Under the pieces are notes generated by a model that saw nothing but the letters and a program-made list of their open reading frames with translations, had not been told where the DNA came from and searched no databases. Position numbers and translations under genes: made by a program. Of a stretch of DNA of 10,586 nt, positions 1 to 6,011 are shown in pieces. Origin of the DNA: an uncultured beta proteobacterium (GTDB lineage Bacteria > Pseudomonadota > Gammaproteobacteria > Burkholderiales > Rhodocyclaceae); NCBI GenBank assembly GCA_903916205.1, contig CAIWVX010000042.1, positions 1-10,586 of the forward strand, read 5' to 3'. The stretch's first letter is position 1. Each line of letters starts with the position of its first letter.

Positions 1-73
1 CGGGGCGACAGGATTCGAACCTGCGACCACTAGTCCCCCAGACTAGTGCGCTACCGGGCTGCGCTACGCCCCG
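1..73 (-). tRNA. tRNA-Pro (anticodon GGG), 3' end cut by window edge
   Basis: Read on the minus strand this folds into a full cloverleaf. A 7-bp acceptor stem pairs CGGGGCG with CGCCCCG. The D arm has GCGC/GCGC, the anticodon stem is CTAGT/ACTAG around the 7-base loop CTGGGGG, and the T arm is GCAGG/CCTGT around TTCGAAT. The anticodon GGG lies at plus-strand positions 37-39, so it reads proline CCC (and CCU by wobble). The C at the 5' end is typical of bacterial tRNA-Pro. The discriminator base and CCA would lie just left of position 1, so whether CCA is encoded cannot be seen. Confidence 0.96.
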
Positions 74-83
74 ACAGCGCGGA

Positions 84-89
84 AGTATA
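84..89 (-). promoter_or_regulatory. -10 element of the tRNA-Pro promoter
   Basis: The minus strand reads TATACT here, followed by the GC-rich stretch TCCGCGCTGT and then the first base of the mature tRNA. Transcription would start about three bases before the tRNA. A GC-rich discriminator next to a good -10 is typical of stable-RNA promoters under stringent control; that regulation is inferred. No good -35 hexamer is visible at 16-18 bases spacing. Confidence 0.55.
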
Positions 90-109
90 GACCAATTTGT
101 ACTTCTTTG

Positions 110-124
110 GCTCAGATTCTGAGC
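110..124. repeat. perfect 7-bp inverted repeat upstream of tRNA-Pro
   Basis: GCTCAGA and TCTGAGC flank a single T. The palindrome overlaps or lies just upstream of where the -35 region of the tRNA promoter should be. No U-tract follows on either strand, so it does not look like an intrinsic terminator. It could be a protein-binding site or chance. Confidence 0.4.
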
Positions 125-213
125 ATTGGGCGCATTAAAGAGGGCTATCGCCTACGCTGATTGCATAAGTTGGATACGCTCGCCGTTCTGTGCAAAGCCT
201 CGGCGATCCAGAA

Positions 214-1173
214 TCACGCGCCGTAAGGCAACTCAACGCCTAGGCCACGTTCACGAGCGAGGGCTTCCAGTCGAACGGCGAGTGCAATATCTTGTATCGC
301 CATGCCTTGTGACTCAAAAAGAGTGATGTCGTCGGGGTTTTTGCGGCCCGGATGTTGGCCGATGATGATGTCGCCGAGTTCGATCATTTGACGCTCGCTG
401 AGTCGCCCCTTTTCAAGTAATGGCAGTAAATCGCCCGCCTCTTTTAGCGCCGTTTCGACGCTATCAACGACAATCGGACGACACACTTTCAGCACATCTT
501 CGCCAATTTCGCATCGAATCAACGAATTGGAACCGGCGGCATTGATATGCGTTCCGGGCGACAACCAAGCGGCGTCAAACAGTGGCGTGGCCGAGGTGGT
601 GATGGTGCTGATAATGTCGCTGCCACGCACCGTGTCTTCTGGCGACGCGGCGGCAACGACCTCAATATTCAAACGTTCAGCCATTTTTTTACAGAAGACG
701 GCCAATTTGTCGGCTTTGCGGGCATAAACCTTGACCTGACGCAAAGGTCGAACCGCCGCAATGGCCTCGATATTGCCTTCAGCTTGCCAACCCGCACCAA
801 AAACGCCCAGAATTTCGGCATCCGGGCGGGCCAGCCAGCGGGTCGCAACCCCCGAAGCCGCACCGGTACGGATCATCCCGAGTAGATTAGCTTCGAGCAC
901 AACGCGCAACGCGCCGCTCGAAACATGGAAGACATGAACCAAAAACCGAAGGCCAGAACGATTACTGGTGTAAGCCTTATAACCCATGGCATCTAACCCC
1001 GGTAAAGCGCCTTGCAGAATATGCAAGGCGGTCTGCGGCATTCGCGTCCGTTGGCGCGGCACATCAACGGCTTTGCCCAACGACAGCTCACGATGCGCTA
1101 GTTCAACCGCCTCAATCGCCAAGGGCATGGTTAGCAATTGAGCGACTTCGGATTCATTCAAAAATAAAGGCAT
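214..1173 (-). CDS. ornithine cyclodeaminase / mu-crystallin family NAD(P)-dependent enzyme
   Basis: A 319-residue cytosolic protein, the usual length for this family. Members deaminate or reduce small amino or imino acids: ornithine to proline, alanine dehydrogenase, or reduction of cyclic ketimines such as pyrroline-2-carboxylate. Visible family marks are an N-terminal substrate half with K66 in GYKAYTSNR, the RTGAASGVAT segment (R102), and a Rossmann nucleotide-binding turn GVFGAGWQA (residues 123-131). At the place where classical ornithine cyclodeaminase has its catalytic aspartate (GGD), this protein has N216 in AAGSNSL. A ketimine reductase or other member is therefore more likely than a true ornithine cyclodeaminase; the alignment was by eye. 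The ATG at 1173 is chosen over an upstream TTG (1197) because GGAGAG lies just before it. It is divergent from the carbonic anhydrase gene, with no operon partner in view. The exact substrate is not predictable. Confidence 0.85.
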   Translation of the reverse strand: MPLFLNESEVAQLLTMPLAIEAVELAHRELSLGKAVDVPRQRTRMPQTALHILQGALPGLDAMGYKAYTSNRSGLRFLVHVFHVSSGALRVVLEANLLGMIRTGAASGVATRWLARPDAEILGVFGAGWQAEGNIEAIAAVRPLRQVKVYARKADKLAVFCKKMAERLNIEVVAAASPEDTVRGSDIISTITTSATPLFDAAWLSPGTHINAAGSNSLIRCEIGEDVLKVCRPIVVDSVETALKEAGDLLPLLEKGRLSERQMIELGDIIIGQHPGRKNPDDITLFESQGMAIQDIALAVRLEALARERGLGVELPYGA

Positions 1174-1203
1174 GGCACTCTCCAAAAAACACGTCAAAGA
1201 TGA

Positions 1204-1222
1204 GGACTGAAAAAATCAGTTC
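1204..1222. repeat. short inverted repeat in the divergent intergenic region
   Basis: GGACTGA and TCAGTTC surround five A residues, giving a 7-bp stem with one G-T pair. It lies in the leader or promoter region of the cyclodeaminase-family gene and upstream of the carbonic anhydrase gene. It may be an operator or a leader hairpin; I could not place confident -35/-10 boxes for either gene around it. Confidence 0.25.
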
Positions 1223-1336
1223 AGGCAATCAATAATTCTAACCTCCATTTAATCCTCAACACGGATTTTGCAGCTAACATTAAACATTACGGCTTCTTTC
1301 CTCATTTTCTGCCGCCTTGAATTTATCGGATCAACC

Positions 1337-2539
1337 ATGCACAGCAAACGGCTAACGATTATCCTGCTCTCAATTTTTCTTCTTCCCACGCCCGCGCTGG
1401 CCGCCAAGTGGGTGGCGCTTAGTCATCGAGGTAAAGTAAAAATAGAGGTCATTTCAGACGGCATAACAACGGTCAATGAGGATCGGATGCGCCTCTGGCA
1501 TCGGGAAATTTACGCCAGCCCAATCCTCCTCGATTCCGGCGCATTTTCCTTTAGCCGACGCAGCGCCCTGACTGAATTTCAATGCGATAAGCGCTTAGTC
1601 ACGCCCCTCCAGCAAACCTTTGCGACATCGGATGGCATTGAACTAAAAAGTGAACCCCTTGAGGCGAGGGAAGCCCAACCGCTGATCCCCGATAGCGTAT
1701 TGGAAACTGTTTTCAACTATGCCTGCCGCAAAAAACCGAAACCCGCCGTGGTCACCCCCCCACCGCCAGTACCCGAACCCGTAATCGAACTCAAAGATTC
1801 GCCCGTCAAATCGAAAAAAGGCAAAAAAACGCAGGAAGCGCCCCCGCCGCCCCCCCCGCCGCCTGCGCCTTGGAGCTATAGCGGAACCACCGGAGCCGAA
1901 AAATGGGGCAGCCTGAGCAAAGATTACGCCGTTTGCAGCCAAGGGCAACGGCAAACCCCAATCGACATCCGAAACACCGTCAAAGCCGATTTGCCAGCCA
2001 TTAATTTTGCCTACAAAACAGTCCCGCTGTCGATTATTGATAACGGGCACAGCATCCAGGTTGATACCCCCGACGCGGGAAATATCACGGTCGAAGGCGA
2101 GACCTACGAACTCATCCAGTTTCACTTTCACAAACCCAGTGAAGAAAAAATCAACGGCAAAATTTATGACATGGTCGTACACCTAGTGCACCAATCCAAA
2201 GACGGTAAATTGGCTGTGGTCGCGGTGTTATTAGACGCGGGAAAAGAACATAGCCTGATCCGCACCCTATGGACGCACCTGCCGCTGGAAACAGAAAAAC
2301 CGCTTGTCCGTAACGAAGTTCAGATTGACCCTAACCTGCTGCTGCCTAGCAAACGTAGCTACTACACCTTCTTTGGTTCGCTGACGACACCGCCGTGCTC
2401 CGAAGGCGTGCTGTGGCTAGTCCTCAAAACACCAATGCAGGTATCCAAAGAACAACTGGCGGGGTTCGCCACCCGCTACAAAAACAATGCACGCCCGATA
2501 CAAGGCGTGAATAACCGGGTGATTAAGGAGTCTCGGTAA
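1337..2539 (+). CDS. secreted alpha-carbonic anhydrase with N-terminal adhesin-E-like domain
   Basis: A 400-residue exported protein predicted to hydrate CO2 to bicarbonate in the periplasm or at the cell surface. Residues 1-22 form a Sec signal peptide (KR, hydrophobic core, ALA before A23). Residues about 25-132 resemble the surface-adhesin E family: a tryptophan at the start, two cysteines (C83, C130), and a PDSVLETVFNYAC ending. This assignment rests on pattern only. A proline- and lysine-rich linker (about 133-178) includes eight prolines in a row. The alpha-carbonic anhydrase domain fills 179-400. Zinc ligands are H263, H265 (FHFHKPSEE) and H282 (MVVHLVH), the proton-shuttle histidine is H238 (NGHS), the active-site threonine is T350 (LTTPPCSEG), and C200 and C354 would form the usual disulfide. 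All key residues are present, so it should be active. Bacterial alpha-carbonic anhydrases are usually about 220-280 residues, so the N-terminal part is an addition. The ATG at 1337 is chosen because the signal peptide starts there; the frame opens further upstream (TTG, 1268), and the ribosome site is weak. Confidence 0.92.
   Translation: MHSKRLTIILLSIFLLPTPALAAKWVALSHRGKVKIEVISDGITTVNEDRMRLWHREIYASPILLDSGAFSFSRRSALTEFQCDKRLVTPLQQTFATSDGIELKSEPLEAREAQPLIPDSVLETVFNYACRKKPKPAVVTPPPPVPEPVIELKDSPVKSKKGKKTQEAPPPPPPPPAPWSYSGTTGAEKWGSLSKDYAVCSQGQRQTPIDIRNTVKADLPAINFAYKTVPLSIIDNGHSIQVDTPDAGNITVEGETYELIQFHFHKPSEEKINGKIYDMVVHLVHQSKDGKLAVVAVLLDAGKEHSLIRTLWTHLPLETEKPLVRNEVQIDPNLLLPSKRSYYTFFGSLTTPPCSEGVLWLVLKTPMQVSKEQLAGFATRYKNNARPIQGVNNRVIKESR
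1814..1857 (+). repeat. homopolymer-rich linker DNA (A6, A7, C8 tracts)
   Basis: Within the linker-coding part of the carbonic anhydrase gene lie runs of six A (1814-1819), seven A (1823-1829) and eight C (1850-1857). The reading frame is intact here. Slippage in any of them would shift translation before the catalytic domain while leaving the signal peptide and first domain unchanged. Confidence 0.7.
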
Positions 2540-2733
2540 AGGGTATGGCTTACGTGCTTGGCTGGGATAAACTCGAATCAAAGGAGCAACAACCGGCGGG
2601 GTCAATTCTTCGAAACGCAAACAGTCTAATACCGTAACACCATTTATTCGCTCTCCGACAACCGACTAAACAACACCCTTACCGCTCGCAGAACATGCTG
2701 AATAGTTACGCGCAAAAAGGAAACGACGGGGAT

Positions 2734-4293
2734 TTACGCGGCATGCGAATGGTGAACCAGATGATTAAAGGCAGCAATTGAGGCTTTGGCACCTTCTCCC
2801 ATGGCAATGATGATCTGTTTGTAGGGCACTGTTGTGCAATCGCCGGCGGCAAAAACACCGGGGAGCGAGGTTTGTCCACGGGCATCTATTTCAATTTCAC
2901 CGCTAGGCGATAGCGCAAGCGTTCCCTTGAGCCAATCCGTATTCGGGATCAAGCCAATCTGTACAAAAATACCTTCTAGTTCGACAGGCCGCACCTCGCC
3001 GCTTGCACGATCACGATAAAGGAGGGAAACGACTTTTTCAGCGTTGCCTATCACTTCAGTGGTCTGAGCCCCCGTGATTACTTCGACATTCGGTAGGCTA
3101 TGCAGTTTCTTCTGCAATACGGCATCTGCGTGCAGCGCGGTGTCAAACTCGATCAAGCTGACGTGGGCGACGACCCCAGCAAGGTCAATCGCGGCTTCAA
3201 CCCCCGAGTTGCCGCCACCGATCACCGCCACGCGCTTGCCTTTGAAGAACGGGCCATCGCAATGTGGGCAGTACGCCACGCCTCGTCCTCGGTATTTTTT
3301 CTCGCCAGGAATGCCCATTTCTCGCCAGCGTGCGCCCGTCGAAATAATCACCGTCCGACTCTTGAGCACTGCCCCGCTCGCCGTGCGAATTTCGCTTAAG
3401 CCATTCGCCCCTTGTGTCAGCGTAACTACATTTTGCAGAGTCATGATATCGACGTCATTGTCTCGGACGTGCTCTTCCAACTCGGCGGCGAGCTTTGCAC
3501 CATTGGTTTCTTTGAGAGAAATAAAGTTTTCGATGGTTTGAGTATCCAATACCTGACCACCAAAGCGCTCAGCAATCACGCCGGTTTTTACTCCCTTACG
3601 CGCCGCGAAAATCGCAGCGCTTGCACCTGCTGGCCCACCACCAACAACTAACACATCAAAAACCGGCTTGGCACTAATCTTTCCAGCTTCACGGGCGACA
3701 ACACTGGTATCGATTCGGGCAATGATTTCTTCAACCGTTTTACGCCCCTGACTGAAAAATTCACCGTTCAGATGGATCGTCGGCACCGCCATGATTTGAT
3801 GTTGCTCGATTTCACTCTTGAACAACATGCCATCGATTATTGTGTGGCTAATGCCGGGGTTGAGAATAGCCAAAAAATTTAACGCCTGAACCACGTCAGG
3901 ACAGTTGTGACACGACAGCGAAATGAAGGTCTCAAAATGGTAGGAACCGCGTATCGAGCGAATTTCGTCTACGACCTCCGGCTCGAGCTTTGGCGGATGT
4001 CCCCCGGTTTGAAGTAAGGCGAGGACTAAAGAAGTGAATTCGTGCCCCATCGGCAACGCAGCAAACCGAATACGAGCGGTCTCTCCGGGCACACCCAGTG
4101 AAAAAGAGGGCTTTCGTGCATGATCACCATCGTATCGAAGGTGTATTTTTCGCGAGACCCTGGCGATGCTATCGAGCATCGAGCGCATTTCCTGTGACGT
4201 GTCACTGGTGTCAAGCGAAGCCACGATCTCAACCGGAGCCTGAAGCATTTCAAGATACGTTTTCAGTTGCACAAGCACGGTGTTGTCAAGCAC
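2734..4293 (-). CDS. ahpF: alkyl hydroperoxide reductase subunit F (NADH:peroxiredoxin reductase)
   Basis: A 519-residue flavoprotein, close to E. coli AhpF (521). It passes electrons from NADH through FAD and two disulfide centres to AhpC. Residues about 1-197 are the double-thioredoxin N-terminal domain with redox pair C128/C131 (SCHNCPDVV). The thioredoxin-reductase-like part starts about 212: FAD-binding GGGPAG (218-223), [14 protein letters not shown], the second redox pair C342/C345 (YCPHCDG), NADH-binding GGGNSG (359-364), and the C-terminal FAD motif GVFAAGDCT. Nothing essential is missing. The start is GTG at 4293, backed by a strong ribosome site 5 bases upstream. It is the third gene of an ahpC operon, 43 bases after the stand-alone N-terminal-domain gene. 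No clear terminator is visible downstream. Confidence 0.97.
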   Translation of the reverse strand: MLDNTVLVQLKTYLEMLQAPVEIVASLDTSDTSQEMRSMLDSIARVSRKIHLRYDGDHARKPSFSLGVPGETARIRFAALPMGHEFTSLVLALLQTGGHPPKLEPEVVDEIRSIRGSYHFETFISLSCHNCPDVVQALNFLAILNPGISHTIIDGMLFKSEIEQHQIMAVPTIHLNGEFFSQGRKTVEEIIARIDTSVVAREAGKISAKPVFDVLVVGGGPAGASAAIFAARKGVKTGVIAERFGGQVLDTQTIENFISLKETNGAKLAAELEEHVRDNDVDIMTLQNVVTLTQGANGLSEIRTASGAVLKSRTVIISTGARWREMGIPGEKKYRGRGVAYCPHCDGPFFKGKRVAVIGGGNSGVEAAIDLAGVVAHVSLIEFDTALHADAVLQKKLHSLPNVEVITGAQTTEVIGNAEKVVSLLYRDRASGEVRPVELEGIFVQIGLIPNTDWLKGTLALSPSGEIEIDARGQTSLPGVFAAGDCTTVPYKQIIIAMGEGAKASIAAFNHLVHHSHAA

Positions 4294-4298
4294 CCTCC

Positions 4299-4305
4299 CC
4301 TCCTT
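4299..4305 (-). promoter_or_regulatory. strong ribosome binding site deciding the GTG start of ahpF
   Basis: The minus strand reads AAGGAGG, five bases before GTG at 4293. The near-perfect Shine-Dalgarno sequence at good spacing supports the GTG over the later in-frame ATG at codon 16. Confidence 0.85.
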
Positions 4306-4336
4306 TTACGTAATGATGTGGAATTATCGAGACCAT

Positions 4337-4987
4337 TTAGTTTGCGAGTTCAGTGCCAATTTTTGCCAGATATTCTTCAACCGTCTTGCGCCCTTGGTCA
4401 AAAAATTGACCATTCAAATAGACCGTCGGGACGACTTTTATTTTGAACTGTTCAATTTCGCTCAAAAAAAGCGTGCCATCAATCATGGTGTGACTGATAT
4501 TTGGATTGACAACCGCGAGCAGGTTGAGCGACTGCACGACATCCGGGCAATTGTGACAAGACAAAGTCATATAGGTTTCAAAATTAAATGTTCCCCTAAT
4601 GGCACGGATTTGCTCAATAACATTGGCCTCTACTTTAGGCGGATGACCGCCCGTGTGTAGCAGAGCCAACACCAGAGAGGTAAATTCTTGCCCCAACGGT
4701 ATTCCAGCGAAACGAATGCGTGCTGGTTCATCCGGTCGTCCTAGCGAAAATGAGGGTTTTCGGCCTTCATTTCCCTCCTCGCAAAGCCGAATTTTATCGG
4801 AGAGTATCGCGATCTCGGCAAGAAAGGCACGCAACTCGTGTGACTTAATGGAGTCATCAAGCGAGGCGACCAGTTCAACCGGGGACTTGAGCTTCTCCAG
4901 ATGAACCGTCAACTGCGCGACCAGCCCAGCGTCAATCACCCGTGCACTTTGCCGTTTGTCGAAAAAAGACTTGAGGACTTTGAGCAT
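4337..4987 (-). CDS. stand-alone AhpF N-terminal-domain paralogue (double-thioredoxin, CxxC)
   Basis: A 216-residue protein that matches only the first ~195 residues of the neighbouring AhpF. Ungapped hand alignment (offset 16) gives about 120 identities in 190 positions. The redox pair C144/C147 (SCHNCPDVV), the cis-proline VPT (186-188) and the ending QGRKTVEE are kept. It has no FAD or NADH domain and stops cleanly at TAA. The DNA to the next gene is only 43 bases, so it is not a frameshifted AhpF. An extra N-terminal stretch (MLKVLKSFFDKRQSARVID) replaces the first residues of AhpF. The likely role is a cytosolic dithiol carrier that reduces AhpC or another partner and is itself reduced by AhpF or a thioredoxin reductase; this is inferred. 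The ATG at 4987 has GAGG seven bases upstream; the frame stays open to 5044 inside ahpC but that extension lacks support. It lies 13 bases after ahpC. A separate partial duplication of ahpF is the simplest origin. Confidence 0.9.
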   Translation of the reverse strand: MLKVLKSFFDKRQSARVIDAGLVAQLTVHLEKLKSPVELVASLDDSIKSHELRAFLAEIAILSDKIRLCEEGNEGRKPSFSLGRPDEPARIRFAGIPLGQEFTSLVLALLHTGGHPPKVEANVIEQIRAIRGTFNFETYMTLSCHNCPDVVQSLNLLAVVNPNISHTMIDGTLFLSEIEQFKIKVVPTVYLNGQFFDQGRKTVEEYLAKIGTELAN

Positions 4988-5000
4988 GGTGTGCCTCGGT

Positions 5001-5567
5001 TCAAATTTTTCCGACCAAATCAAGCGATGGAACCAACGTCGCATCGCCTACATGCCACTTGGCTGGACAAACTTCTCCTGGATGCCCCGCCACGTACTGC
5101 GCCGCTTGAATTTTTCGCAACAATTCAGAGGCGTCACGACCAATCCCGCTGGCGTTGATTTCAACAATCTGGATTCTGCCTTGCGGATCGATAACGAAAG
5201 TGCCGCGTTCGGCCAAGCCGACTTCTTCAATCATCACGCCAAAGTTCCGGCAGATACGTCCCGTCGGATCAGCAATCATCACATACTCAATTTTACGAAT
5301 GCTGTCGGAGCTATCGTGCCAAGCTTTATGTGTGAAATGAGTGTCCGTAGACACACTGTAAATTTCTACCCCTAGCTTTTTGAATTCTTCATAGTGGTCT
5401 GCCAGATCACCGAGTTCTGTCGGGCAAACAAAGGTAAAGTCAGCGGGATAAAAGAAAATAATCGACCATTTGCCACGCAGATCGGCGTCGGAAACGTCTA
5501 TAAACTTTCCGTTATGAAAGGCAGTTGCATCAAACGGTAAGACTTCAGCGTTGATCGGTGATTTCAT
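5001..5567 (-). CDS. ahpC: alkyl hydroperoxide reductase subunit C (2-Cys peroxiredoxin)
   Basis: A 188-residue peroxiredoxin, one longer than E. coli AhpC (187) and strongly like it. It reduces hydrogen peroxide, organic peroxides and peroxynitrite in the cytosol. The peroxidatic cysteine is C48 in DFTFVCPTE. The resolving cysteine is C167 in [10 protein letters not shown]. The C-terminal tail SLDLVGKI is the AhpC/Prx1-type ending that unfolds during catalysis and makes these enzymes sensitive to overoxidation. ATG at 5567 is preceded by AAGGAG at 8 bases. It is the first gene of the ahpC / AhpF-domain / ahpF operon and divergent from the secretion operon. A sigma70-type promoter sits immediately upstream. 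Confidence 0.98.
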   Translation of the reverse strand: MKSPINAEVLPFDATAFHNGKFIDVSDADLRGKWSIIFFYPADFTFVCPTELGDLADHYEEFKKLGVEIYSVSTDTHFTHKAWHDSSDSIRKIEYVMIADPTGRICRNFGVMIEEVGLAERGTFVIDPQGRIQIVEINASGIGRDASELLRKIQAAQYVAGHPGEVCPAKWHVGDATLVPSLDLVGKI

Positions 5568-5590
5568 GTGTTGGCTCCTTGTAAATGACT

Positions 5591-5619
5591 AGAATAAATT
5601 TATTAGACAACTCGGACAA
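5591..5619 (-). promoter_or_regulatory. sigma70-type promoter of the ahpC operon
   Basis: On the minus strand TTGTCC (plus 5614-5619) is followed after exactly 17 bases by TATTCT (plus 5591-5596). Transcription would begin near 5584, giving a leader of under 20 bases with its AAGGAG site. The 12-base perfect palindrome AATAAATTTATT (5593-5604) overlaps the -10 and could be a repressor site. I could not recognise a full OxyR motif. Confidence 0.6.
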
Positions 5620-5654
5620 TAAAGCCGATTAAAAGTGCCTTGAGGGCTTAAATA

Positions 5655-5667
5655 AGAACACTGTTCT
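5655..5667. promoter_or_regulatory. perfect 13-base inverted repeat upstream of ahpC, possible operator
   Basis: AGAACA and TGTTCT flank a single C. The centre is about 77 bases upstream of the inferred ahpC transcription start, a place suited to an activator. It does not fit the published OxyR, Fur or proteobacterial LexA patterns as I know them. Function is unproven. Confidence 0.4.
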
Positions 5668-5781
5668 GTAAGGTCTGTGCGATCAGACGCTGAGCAAATT
5701 CGGCATGAATGCGCCAGTTTTTAGTTGCGTTGGTCGCATTGAGCGTTTGATCTCGTACCGAATGCCCGTGTGGCAAAGCTT

Positions 5782-5801
5782 GGCGACCTGTCGCCGACAG
5801 G
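5782..5801. repeat. two overlapping, mutually exclusive inverted repeats
   Basis: GGCGAC and GTCGCC (5782-5795) have a 2-base centre. CCTGTCG and CGACAGG (5787-5801) have a 1-base centre. They share the middle GTCG block, so only one can form at a time as a cruciform or RNA hairpin. Their loops are too small for stable RNA stems at full length, which favours a DNA-binding site. Confidence 0.4.
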
Positions 5802-5924
5802 CAAACTTTCAATATAGCGCAGACTCTTGCGGTAACTTCACCCGGCGTTTTTTTGCTGGGAACAAAAAATATTTCAGTTCATATAAAATAGCCCCGTATT
5901 GGTAGATTTCTGCATTATTAAAAT

Positions 5925-5940
5925 CCAGTTAACCAGTTAA
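5925..5940 (+). repeat. tandem 8-base repeat upstream of the secretion operon
   Basis: CCAGTTAA occurs twice head to tail, followed by the related ACCAATT. It ends about 36 bases before the inferred -10 of the tolC-like gene, where a regulator could sit. It may be chance. Confidence 0.35.
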
Positions 5941-5975
5941 ACCAATTGTTTATGGGTGTAATTTAACTTGACCTG

Positions 5976-5984
5976 TGATATACT
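5976..5984 (+). promoter_or_regulatory. extended -10 promoter of the type I secretion operon
   Basis: TGATATACT matches the extended -10 pattern (TG, one base, then TATACT). No good -35 is present at standard spacing, which extended -10 promoters can do without. Transcription would start near 5991, about 20 bases before the ATG at 6012, leaving GAGGAG in the leader. Confidence 0.5.
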
Positions 5985-6011
5985 GATAAATCACTTTTGA
6001 GGAGTCGACAC

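Larger units (their letters stand above)
5621..5975. other. 355-base non-coding stretch between divergent operons
   Basis: No convincing gene is seen on either strand. The one open frame of note (5705-5905, plus) has no ribosome site and a composition unlike a bacterial protein. The stretch contains the inverted repeat at 5655-5667, an overlapping hairpin pair at 5782-5801, an imperfect hairpin at 5841-5860 (CCCGGC/GCTGGG around a T-rich loop) and a tandem 8-base repeat at 5925-5940. A small RNA or distant regulatory sites are possible but not shown. Confidence 0.5.

Noticed and set aside
1174..1197. TTG start 8 codons upstream for the cyclodeaminase-family gene
   Set aside because: The GGAGAG ribosome site lies inside this stretch and points to the ATG at 1173.
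1268..1336. TTG start and 23-residue extension of the carbonic anhydrase
   Set aside because: A standard signal peptide begins at the ATG at 1337; the extension would bury it.
1643..2182. 179-codon open frame on the minus strand inside the carbonic anhydrase gene
   Set aside because: It is the antisense of a well-supported gene, and its Gly/Arg-rich centre is simply the complement of the proline linker.
2540..2733. Small gene or terminator between the convergent carbonic anhydrase and ahpF genes
   Set aside because: An AAGGAG-like string near 2580 has no start codon at useful spacing, and no strong stem with a T-run is visible on either strand.
4294..4336. Idea that the AhpF-domain gene and ahpF are one gene split by a frameshift
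   Set aside because: Both carry the full N-terminal domain with its own CxxC, so they are duplicates rather than halves of one gene.
4988..5044. 19-residue N-terminal extension of the AhpF-domain protein, reading into ahpC
   Set aside because: The ATG at 4987 has a ribosome site and follows the ahpC stop with normal spacing; the extension overlaps ahpC and matches nothing in AhpF.
5841..5860. CCCGGC/GCTGGG hairpin as an intrinsic terminator
   Set aside because: The T-run is in the loop, not after the stem, on the plus strand; on the minus strand no T-run follows. No gene ends nearby.
5705..5905. 66-codon open frame in the divergent spacer
   Set aside because: It has no ribosome site, overlaps several inverted repeats, has an odd composition and matches no family I know.
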